NCBI GenBank assembly: GCA_900762815.1
Contig: CAAFHX010000039.1
Span: 1 to 20,535, forward strand
Direction: 5' to 3'
From: Candidatus Avelusimicrobium facis
Lineage (GTDB): Bacteria; Elusimicrobiota; Elusimicrobia; Elusimicrobiales; Elusimicrobiaceae
Length of the DNA stretch: 20,535 nt
The position numbers and the translations under genes are program-made. Each line of letters opens with the position of its first letter. The first letter of the stretch is position 1. The notes beneath the pieces were generated by a model. It had not been told where the DNA came from, did no database searches, and was given only the letters and a program-made list of their open reading frames with translations. Below, one piece after another: positions 14,925 to 20,535 of this stretch.

Positions 14925-15937
14925 TAGATATCGTATGCGGCGGGCAAGCCGGTGATGAAGGAAAGGGCAAAATTTCGGCCTATTTGTCTTACAAAGGGGA
15001 TTATGATTACTGCGTGCGCGTGGGCGGGCCCAATGCCGGGCACACCGTGGTGGCCGACGGCAAATCCTACACGCTTAAAAACATTCCCTCCGGGTTTTTA
15101 AACCCGGCCACCAAGCTGGTCTTGGGCGCGGGCGCGTATACCAAAACGGAGTGGCTGCTTAAAGAAGTGGCCCTGACCGGCACGCAGGACCGCCTGATTA
15201 TTGACCCGTATGCCGTGCTGATTACCGATGAAGAAACCGCCGCCGAACAGGGCGCTGGGCACTTTATGAAGCACATCGGCAGCGTGGGCACCGGGCTGGG
15301 ACAAGCCGTCAAAGACCGCATTGAGCGGCGCGAAGTGAAATTTGCCAAGGACGAACCCTTGCTTAAGGATTTTATCCAAGACGTGCCGGAGCTGCTCAAC
15401 GGGGCGCTGGACCAAGGGCAAAACATTTTGCTGGAAGGCACGCAGGGGATTAAACTTTCGCTGCTGCACGGGGAATATCCGTTTGTTACCTCGCGCGATA
15501 CCACGGCCTCCACTTTTTTGGGCGAGGCGGGGTTAGGCCCCAAGAGCGTGCGCGACGTGTATGTGGTGTTCAAGCCTTACATCACCCGCGTGGGCCCCGG
15601 TCCGCTGGAAAAAGAAATGACGGACGAAAAAGATTTGGAAGTCTACCACACCAAAGGGCACGAAATCGGCAGCGTCAGCAAACGTTTGCGCCGTGTGGGC
15701 GCGTTTGAAAAACGCTCCGCCTCGCGCGCGATTATGATTAACAATGCCACCAAAATCGCCATTACGCACATCGATATGTTTGCCGGGAATGACCATATCA
15801 AAAGCTATGAGGACTTCTCCGACGAAGCCAAGGCCTTTTTGGAGGGGATTAAAGCCCTGAGCAAAGAGGTTTATCCGCACCCGAAATTGGCCTTGGTGTC
15901 CACCGGCCCGGATATGGAAGATACCTTGGTGCTCTAA
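14921..15937 (+). CDS. purA: Adenylosuccinate synthetase, short form
   Basis: GTP-dependent ligase that joins IMP and aspartate to give adenylosuccinate, the first committed step to AMP. Motifs: GGQAGDEGKGK (7-17) with catalytic D12, VGGPNAGHT (34-42) with catalytic H41, EGTQGIKLSLLHGEYPFVTS (172-191), then TRVGPGP (222-228). The C-terminal IGSVSKRLRRVG region would bind IMP and GTP, and STGPDMEDTLVL ends the protein. At 338 aa it is about 90 residues shorter than the 430-aa bacterial type and resembles the short archaeal PurA. The start at 14921 is set by AGGAGG just upstream and by the ATGA overlap with the purB stop; an in-frame ATG at 14876 would add 15 unrelated residues. All catalytic residues are present and the frame is intact, so it is a genuine short enzyme rather than a truncation. 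A terminator follows. Confidence 0.93.
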   Translation: MIDIVCGGQAGDEGKGKISAYLSYKGDYDYCVRVGGPNAGHTVVADGKSYTLKNIPSGFLNPATKLVLGAGAYTKTEWLLKEVALTGTQDRLIIDPYAVLITDEETAAEQGAGHFMKHIGSVGTGLGQAVKDRIERREVKFAKDEPLLKDFIQDVPELLNGALDQGQNILLEGTQGIKLSLLHGEYPFVTSRDTTASTFLGEAGLGPKSVRDVYVVFKPYITRVGPGPLEKEMTDEKDLEVYHTKGHEIGSVSKRLRRVGAFEKRSASRAIMINNATKIAITHIDMFAGNDHIKSYEDFSDEAKAFLEGIKALSKEVYPHPKLALVSTGPDMEDTLVL

Positions 15938-15960
15938 GAGTTGAAGTAGGGGTTTTGTAT

Positions 15961-15993
15961 GCGGGACGAAATTTAGTTTCGTCCCGCGTTTTT
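15961..15993 (+). terminator. Intrinsic terminator of the purB-purA operon
   Basis: A perfect 11-bp stem (GCGGGACGAAA, 15961-15971, with TTTCGTCCCGC, 15977-15987) and a 5-nt loop are followed by GTTTTT. It lies 24 nt past the purA stop. Confidence 0.92.
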
Positions 15994-16022
15994 GTCTACT
16001 GCAAAAAAACAGCCTCCCCCCA

Positions 16023-16051
16023 TTGTCATTTTCCCCGGATAAAGTTACAAT
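16023..16051 (+). promoter_or_regulatory. Sigma-70-like promoter of the HAD phosphatase gene
   Basis: TTGTCA (16023-16028), a 17-nt spacer and TACAAT (16046-16051) each match consensus at 5 of 6 positions. This is the best classical promoter in the window. The leader of about 14 nt holds the ribosome site AGGGGG (16062-16067), 4 nt before the ATG at 16072. Confidence 0.65.
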
Positions 16052-16071
16052 ACAAAGAGACAGGGGGAATT

Positions 16072-16671
16072 ATGAAAGACATCGTGTTTGACTTCGGCGG
16101 GGTGTTGGTGGATTGGAACCCGCGCTATTTGTACCGCAAAATTTTTGCCACGAGCGAGGAAATGGAATGGTTCCTGGCCCAAGTTTGCACCGGGGAGTGG
16201 AATGCCCGGCAGGATGCGGGCCGGCCCTTTGCCCAAGCGGTGGCGGAATTGCAAGAGAAGTACCCCAAATATGCCACACAAATTGCCGATTATTACGCCC
16301 GCTGGGATGAAATGCTGGGCGGCGAAATCAAGGGCACGCACGCCATCGTGGACGAGCTCAAGGCCCGGGGCTATAAGCTCTACGGGCTGACCAATTGGTC
16401 GGCGGAGAGTTTCCCCTTGGCGCAGCAGCGCTACCCGGTGTTGCAGCAAATGGACGGCATTGTGGTGTCCGGGCAGGAGAAATTAATCAAGCCCGACCCG
16501 GAGATTTACAAACGCTTGCTGGAGCGCTTTGCTTTGCGCGCGGAAAACTGCATTTTTACCGACGATAACGTCACCAACTGCGCCGCCGCGCGCACCTTGG
16601 GCTTTGACTCAATTGCCTTTGAAAACGCCGAACAGCTGCGTGCGCAGCTGCAGCAGCGCGGCGTGCTGTAA
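16072..16671 (+). CDS. HAD-superfamily phosphatase, YihX-like (subfamily IA)
   Basis: Small cytoplasmic hydrolase (199 aa) that would remove phosphate from a sugar phosphate or similar metabolite through an aspartyl-phosphate. The four HAD motifs are visible. Motif I is DFGGVLVDW with nucleophile D7, motif II LTNWS (T107), motif III K140 in LIKPDPEIY, and motif IV FTDDN (D164, D165). The second motif I Asp is Gly (DxG), as in E. coli YihX, a glucose-1-phosphate phosphatase. A helical cap lies between about 20 and 85. The start is fixed by AGGGGG upstream; an in-frame start at 15955 would run through the purA terminator. It has its own promoter. Its stop codon directly abuts that of the convergent CNNM/CBS gene. 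The substrate is not predictable; haloacid dehalogenase activity is a less likely alternative. Confidence 0.87.
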   Translation: MKDIVFDFGGVLVDWNPRYLYRKIFATSEEMEWFLAQVCTGEWNARQDAGRPFAQAVAELQEKYPKYATQIADYYARWDEMLGGEIKGTHAIVDELKARGYKLYGLTNWSAESFPLAQQRYPVLQQMDGIVVSGQEKLIKPDPEIYKRLLERFALRAENCIFTDDNVTNCAAARTLGFDSIAFENAEQLRAQLQQRGVL

Positions 16672-17967
16672 TTAAATTTTATTGACCAGCAGTTCCATGA
16701 GTTTGTGCCGGCGGAATTTCCGCGCAGTCAGGCACAGCCCGTCGGCGGTCAAAGCCTCTCTGGGGCCTAAGGGGTGACCCGCTTTTTGCGCGGACCAATT
16801 TTCTGCGGTTACGCCGTCGGCCAACCCCGCCGGGGCGGGCACGTGCAGCGCGGCAAACACTTCTTTCATCGGCGCCGTGGCGCTGACGGCTAGGGCGTCG
16901 CCAAACGGACGGATGTAGGCCGGAAAGAAATCGTATTCGTCCTCAATTTCGCCTACCAGCTCCTCAAAAATATCTTCCAAGGTCAAAATCCCGGTGATTT
17001 TATCATCGTCGGTAACCAGGCAAATATGTTGGCGGGCTTTCATCATTTTTTCCAGCGCGGAGGAAATAATCGTATCCTCGTCCAACCGCAAAATGGGGCG
17101 CAGGATGGCGCGCGCGGTGGGAACGGTGCCCGGGGCCACCGTTTTGGTGGCGGCAAAAATATCCTTGAAATTTAAATAACCGATAATGCTTTGCGGGTCC
17201 TGCGGGTCTTGGCGCACCGGAAAGCGGGTGTGCATATCCAAATGGGCTTTGACGAAGGTGTCGGCAATGCTGTCGTCGGCGCAGAGGGTGTATACCTGCT
17301 CCAAAGGCACTTGGATTTCTTTGATTTTGCGCACGCAAAACATCGCGCTGGACAACACGATTTTCTCTTCCGTTTTACCAAACAGGCGCGAGGCCGAGGC
17401 AATGGACGCGGCGGCGCGCAGGTCGGCCATGGCGGTTTTTTGCGCTTCCTTGGGGTCTACATTTTTGCGCACGGTTTTTTGCGTGAGCAGGCCCACGATG
17501 GCTTCCATGATATGCACAATGGGGTAGAGCAAGCGGTACAAATAGCGCATGGACGGAGAGAAACTCAGCACGACCCATTCTTTGTTCTTCAGGGCAAAGG
17601 TTTTGGGAGTTAATTCGGCAAAAACGATCGTTACAAAACTCAGCGGCAGTACCACTACCAGCACCGCCAGCGCATTGGCCAGCCGGGCGTGCAGATGAAA
17701 GGTCTTTTGCAGCCACGGGGCAAACCACTCATCGGCCCCGGCGCCGCCCACGGCGGCTGCCACGGCCCCCACCAGCGTAATGCCGATTTGGATGGTGGCC
17801 AAGCTGCCCTCCATGTGGTCTTTCATGTACAAAGCACTTTCGGCCCCGCGTTTTTTCTCTTGGGCTAAAATGGATAACTTGGTGCGGGAAACGGAAGCCA
17901 ACGCCATTTCATAGGCCGCCAGCAGCGCGTTTAACCCGAGCATAAGGAAAATGATGAGGATGCTCAT
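16672..17967 (-). CDS. CNNM/CBS-domain membrane protein (HlyC/CorC family, UPF0053)
   Basis: Inner-membrane protein, 431 aa, proposed in related families to handle Mg2+ or Co2+ efflux; the name hemolysin is historical. The N-terminal CNNM (DUF21) domain has hydrophobic helices at about 2-24, 57-76 and 97-118, with the typical NALLAAYEMALASVSRTKL and AELTPKTFA segments. A CBS pair follows: the first at about 222-272 (TRFPVRQD, IIGYLNFKDIF), the second at about 287-345 (HICLVTDDDKITGILTLEDIFEELVGEI). The C-terminal part (about 347-431) fits the CorC/HlyC transporter-associated domain. The gene is divergent from the copper ATPase gene (115 nt between starts) and convergent, with no gap, on the HAD gene. 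An extended -10 element 7 nt before the ATG suggests a leaderless message. The ion transported is uncertain. Confidence 0.9.
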   Translation of the reverse strand: MSILIIFLMLGLNALLAAYEMALASVSRTKLSILAQEKKRGAESALYMKDHMEGSLATIQIGITLVGAVAAAVGGAGADEWFAPWLQKTFHLHARLANALAVLVVVLPLSFVTIVFAELTPKTFALKNKEWVVLSFSPSMRYLYRLLYPIVHIMEAIVGLLTQKTVRKNVDPKEAQKTAMADLRAAASIASASRLFGKTEEKIVLSSAMFCVRKIKEIQVPLEQVYTLCADDSIADTFVKAHLDMHTRFPVRQDPQDPQSIIGYLNFKDIFAATKTVAPGTVPTARAILRPILRLDEDTIISSALEKMMKARQHICLVTDDDKITGILTLEDIFEELVGEIEDEYDFFPAYIRPFGDALAVSATAPMKEVFAALHVPAPAGLADGVTAENWSAQKAGHPLGPREALTADGLCLTARKFRRHKLMELLVNKI

Positions 17968-17974
17968 ACCTCAA

Positions 17975-17983
17975 AGTGTAGCA
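17975..17983 (-). promoter_or_regulatory. Extended -10 promoter, probably leaderless (CNNM/CBS gene)
   Basis: The minus strand reads TGC (17983-17981) then TACACT (17980-17975), followed by TTGAGGT and the ATG. The GAGG is only 1 nt from the start codon, too close to act as a normal ribosome site. Confidence 0.55.
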
Positions 17984-18058
17984 AATCCGCCGCCGGCACT
18001 TCAAAGGGGCCAAGGAAAAATAATCTGTTTTCGGGGGGAGCGTCTGCGGCGGTTTTGG

Positions 18059-18076
18059 TATAATGAAAGCCGGAGG
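18059..18076 (+). promoter_or_regulatory. Promoter -10 and ribosome site of the copper ATPase gene
   Basis: A perfect TATAAT (18059-18064) carries an extended TGG immediately upstream and no good -35. The ribosome site GGAGG (18072-18076) is 6 nt before the ATG at 18083. I saw no clear palindrome for a copper regulator (CueR or CsoR type) in the 115-nt divergent region. Confidence 0.55.
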
Positions 18077-18082
18077 AAAAGG

Positions 18083-20296
18083 ATGAAACAAAAATTTATT
18101 GTATCAGGCATGCACTGCGCCGCGTGTGCGGCCCGGGTGGAACGCACGGTCCATGCCGTGCCCGGCGTAATGCGGGCGGAAGTAAATTTGTTGCAGCAAT
18201 CCATGCAGGTGGAATATGAAGAGGGACAGACCGCTGCAAAGGCGGTCATTGCCGCCGTGCAGCAGGCGGGGTTTGACGCACAACTGCCCCCCAAAGAGCC
18301 CGTACAGGACCCGTCCGTTCAAGAGGAACGGTACCTGCGGCGGCGCTTTTGGAGCAGCTTGGGCTTTTTACTCCCGCTGCTGTATGTGTCTATGGGGGCC
18401 ATGGCGGGGTGGGTTCCGGCGGGGCTGGCGCAACATTTGGGGTGGTTGGCGGCGGTGCAATTTATCTTGACGCTGCCGGTTTTGTATATCAACCGCGAGG
18501 TCTTTGCCAACGGATTTTTGCTTTTGCTGCGCGCCGCGCCGAATATGAACAGTTTGATTGCGCTGGGCAGCGGGGCGGCGGTGCTTTCGGGCGGGTGGAC
18601 CTTGGTGCAAGCGTGGGGCGGTATGCCTGTGCCGGAACATGCACTGTATTTTGAATCGGCGGCTATGATTTTAACGCTGGTTACTTTGGGCAAATGGTTG
18701 GAGGCCCGCGCCAAACGCAAAACCTCCGGCGCGGTGGGGCAGCTGCTCCAGCTGGCCCCGCAGCGGGCTTTGCGCATAGAAAACGGGGCGCAAAAGGAAA
18801 TCCCGGCGGCGGAAATTGCCGTGGGAGATGTTTTGGCGGTCAAGGCGGGGATGTCCGTGCCGGCCGACGGCACTTTGCTGCGCGGACACGGCACCTTGGA
18901 GGAGGCTGCTTTGACGGGAGAAAGTTTGCCGGTGGAGAAATCCGCCGGGCAAACCGTGCACGCGGGAACCCTCAATCAGGCCGGATATTTTGAAATGCAG
19001 GTGGTGCGGTGCGGGGAACAAACCTTGCTGGGGCAGATGATTGCCTTGGTGGAGCAAGCGGCGGCCTCTAAAGCGCCCATCGGCCGGTTGGCCGATAAAG
19101 TCAGCGGCGTTTTTGTGCCGGTGGTGTTGGGGCTGGCGGCGCTGGCCGCCCTGGGCTGGGCCTTGTGTGGCGGCAGCGCAGAGCAAGCTTTGCGCGCGGC
19201 GGTGGCGGTGCTGGTCATCTCTTGCCCGTGTGCCCTGGGACTGGCCACGCCGACGGCCATTATGGTGGGCATGGGGGTAGGTGCCAAGCGGGGCATTTTG
19301 TTTAAATCGGCTGCCGCGTTGGAGCGGGCGCAAGCCGTGGACTGCGTCGTGCTGGACAAAACGGGCACGGTAACCCGGGGGCGGCCCGAGGTGACGCAGC
19401 AGTGGCTGGCGGACGAAAAGAACGAATACGAGTTTTGGTCTTTGTTGGCTTCGGCGGAGAGCTTGTCTGAGCATCCGCTGTCGCGGGCGGTTTTGCGTGC
19501 CCCGCTGGCACAGGGGCGGCCGCTTTTTACCGCAGAAGAATTTGCCGCCTTTCCGGGGGCAGGTATTTCGGCCCGGGTGCAGGGGCGGCGCGTGGCGGCG
19601 GGGAATTTGAATTTTATGCGCCAAGAGCAGGTGCCGGTGCCCTTGTCCGAGGAAACCCGCGCACAGCAATGGGCCGCGCAAGGCCAAACGGTTTTGTATG
19701 TGGCCTTGGACGGCAAATTGGCCGGGATGTTGGGGTTGGCCGACCCGTTGCGTCCCCAGGCAGAGGCGGCGGTCAAGGCATTGCAACAGCTGGGCATGGA
19801 GGTGATTTTGCTGACCGGGGACCAAGAGCGCACGGCGCAAGCGGTGGCCCGGCAGTTGCGGATAGACGATGTCATTGCCGGGGTATTGCCGCAGGATAAA
19901 GCGGCGGCGGTGAAACGGCTGCAGTCGCGCGGGCTCAAAGTGGCCATGGTGGGCGACGGCGTCAACGACGCACCGGCTTTGGCCTGTGCCGAGGTGGGTG
20001 TGGCGGTGGGCGGCGGGACGGATGCCGCGCTGGAAACGGCCGACATCGTGTTGGTCAAAAATGATTTGACGGGCGTGGTAACGGCCTGGCGGCTTTCCCG
20101 TGCGGTCTTGCGCAATATTAAGGAAAATTTATTTTGGGCTTTCTTTTATAATGTATGCGGAATTCCGCTGGCGGCGGGGGTGTTTTACCCGTGGCTGGGC
20201 TGGCAGCTAAACCCCATGTGGGCGGCTGCGGCCATGAGCCTAAGCTCGGTGTGTGTGGTGGGCAATGCCTTGCGGTTGCGCAAGTTTAAAGGGTAA
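18083..20296 (+). CDS. copA: Copper-exporting P1B-type ATPase
   Basis: Inner-membrane ATPase that pumps Cu+ (or Ag+) out of the cytoplasm, 737 aa. A single N-terminal heavy-metal-associated domain carries GMHCAAC (C12, C15). Eight membrane helices are expected. Transport and catalytic motifs: TGES (278-281) in the actuator domain, CPC (381-383), the phosphorylated D425 in DKTGT, SEHP (462-465) in the nucleotide domain and GDGVNDAP (624-631). The last two helices hold YN (689-690) and MSLSS (718-722), which together with CPC define the Cu+ class (P1B-1). The start at 18083 is chosen for its GGAGG site; an in-frame ATG at 17951 would overlap the divergent gene and add 44 residues unlike the family. 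No copper chaperone or copper regulator gene is adjacent, which makes this a stand-alone exporter. Confidence 0.95.
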   Translation: MKQKFIVSGMHCAACAARVERTVHAVPGVMRAEVNLLQQSMQVEYEEGQTAAKAVIAAVQQAGFDAQLPPKEPVQDPSVQEERYLRRRFWSSLGFLLPLLYVSMGAMAGWVPAGLAQHLGWLAAVQFILTLPVLYINREVFANGFLLLLRAAPNMNSLIALGSGAAVLSGGWTLVQAWGGMPVPEHALYFESAAMILTLVTLGKWLEARAKRKTSGAVGQLLQLAPQRALRIENGAQKEIPAAEIAVGDVLAVKAGMSVPADGTLLRGHGTLEEAALTGESLPVEKSAGQTVHAGTLNQAGYFEMQVVRCGEQTLLGQMIALVEQAAASKAPIGRLADKVSGVFVPVVLGLAALAALGWALCGGSAEQALRAAVAVLVISCPCALGLATPTAIMVGMGVGAKRGILFKSAAALERAQAVDCVVLDKTGTVTRGRPEVTQQWLADEKNEYEFWSLLASAESLSEHPLSRAVLRAPLAQGRPLFTAEEFAAFPGAGISARVQGRRVAAGNLNFMRQEQVPVPLSEETRAQQWAAQGQTVLYVALDGKLAGMLGLADPLRPQAEAAVKALQQLGMEVILLTGDQERTAQAVARQLRIDDVIAGVLPQDKAAAVKRLQSRGLKVAMVGDGVNDAPALACAEVGVAVGGGTDAALETADIVLVKNDLTGVVTAWRLSRAVLRNIKENLFWAFFYNVCGIPLAAGVFYPWLGWQLNPMWAAAAMSLSSVCVVGNALRLRKFKG

Positions 20297-20442
20297 AGGG
20301 GGCTTTTCTTTGGGGGACGGAAACGGTCTCCACAGCTCTGTGCCCTTGCGAAGTATTCCTGTTTTTCTCTAGGGCAGAAAAGGACCTAATGGTTCCGCGG
20401 ACCTGTAGAGCCTAAAAAATAAAATTTTGCTTAGGCCGTCTT
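20297..20442. other. Structured intergenic stretch after copA
   Basis: No open frame was found between the copA stop and the partial gene at the right edge. Several possible stems occur: GGGGAC/GTCTCC (about 20313-20331), TGCCCT (20341-20346) with AGGGCA (20371-20376), GGACC/GGTTCC (about 20382-20396), and GCCTAA (20410-20415) with TTAGGC (20431-20436). No typical T-tailed terminator for copA is evident. It may be a convergent 3' region, or may hold a small RNA; it matches no RNA family I know. Confidence 0.4.
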
Positions 20443-20502
20443 TCACTCGCCGCTGGGCAGCAGCTCAGACACAAGGCGGATTTTGTATAAAATTTTATTT
20501 TT
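20415..20502. repeat. 14-bp perfect AT-only inverted repeat, 60-nt spacing
   Basis: AAAAATAAAATTTT (20415-20428) is the exact reverse complement of AAAATTTTATTTTT (20489-20502). The left arm overlaps the smaller GCCTAA/TTAGGC hairpin, so the two structures are mutually exclusive. The right arm lies inside the putative minus-strand coding end. Confidence 0.6.
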
Positions 20503-20535
20503 GATAAACGCTCCGAGGGCCGCTGCGTAAACGGC
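20443..20535 (-). CDS. Probable C-terminal end of a minus-strand gene (partial)
   Basis: From the right edge the minus strand reads open for 30 codons to a TGA at 20445-20443. The translation begins AVYAAALGAFIKNKIL and ends RLVSELLPSGE. The composition is plausible for a protein C-terminus: an Ala-rich helix, then a basic amphipathic stretch. ALGAFI faintly recalls the Gly-Ala ending of ASKHA-fold kinases and activases, but this is too little to assign a family. The gene would converge on copA. A 30-codon open stretch can occur by chance, so this rests on reading plausibility only. Confidence 0.35.
   Translation of the reverse strand, partial: AVYAAALGAFIKNKILYKIRLVSELLPSGE

Noticed and set aside
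18671..20115. Two long minus-strand frames opposite copA (18671-19840 and 18976-20115)
   Set aside because: They overlap each other and an unambiguous P-type ATPase gene, and contain no recognisable domain.
20380..20440. tRNA or tmRNA in the structured stretch after copA (GGTTCC resembles a T-arm)
   Set aside because: The T-loop consensus GGTTCRANNCC is not met, there is no acceptor stem or CCA region, and no tmRNA-type 5' end is present.
1..20535. CRISPR array, insertion sequence or prophage genes
   Set aside because: I saw no regularly spaced direct repeats, no transposase, integrase or phage structural motif and no terminal inverted repeats flanking a gene.

Overview
The window is a GC-rich, gene-dense stretch from a Gram-negative, probably strictly anaerobic bacterium. 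The double membrane is shown by a complete RND pump whose outer-membrane component and membrane-fusion protein both carry lipoprotein signals. Anaerobic fermentation is suggested by an [FeFe] hydrogenase and a D-lactate-type dehydrogenase. The type IV pilin at the left edge resembles pilins I recall from Elusimicrobiota (for example Elusimicrobium). A gut member of that phylum is my best guess, but it is inference only.

Left to right: a cysteine-rich type IV pilin gene (+) converges on a minus-strand unit of a secreted protein of unknown function, a cardiolipin-synthase-like phospholipase D enzyme and a group-B-like [FeFe] hydrogenase. The two sides share a bidirectional terminator at 525-549. 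From about 4370 to 4544 on the minus strand lies a free-standing transcription unit with promoter, several hairpins and terminator but no credible reading frame: a candidate noncoding RNA. Next come a minus-strand pair, D-2-hydroxyacid dehydrogenase then cysteine synthase, and a single maltose/galactoside O-acetyltransferase gene.

From 7456 to 13429 (+) is a tight tripartite efflux operon: membrane-fusion lipoprotein, HAE1-type RND transporter and NodT-type outer-membrane factor. A perfect 20-bp palindrome upstream looks like a TetR-family operator. Then purB and purA (+) overlap by ATGA and form the two-step IMP-to-AMP branch; PurA is the short form of about 340 residues. A HAD phosphatase (+) abuts, stop codon to stop codon, a CNNM/CBS (HlyC/CorC-type) membrane protein (-). 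That gene is divergent from a copper-exporting P-type ATPase (+). The right edge holds a structured, AT-rich intergenic stretch and probably the last 30 codons of a minus-strand gene.

Four genes share an extended -10 element of the form WTTGCTANAMT placed 6-7 nt before the ATG with no Shine-Dalgarno sequence, which suggests leaderless mRNAs. The other genes have ordinary AGGAGG-like ribosome sites. I saw no tRNA, rRNA, insertion sequence, CRISPR array or phage gene. The items most worth following are the candidate RNA at 4370-4544, the leaderless promoter class, the pump operator and the short PurA.
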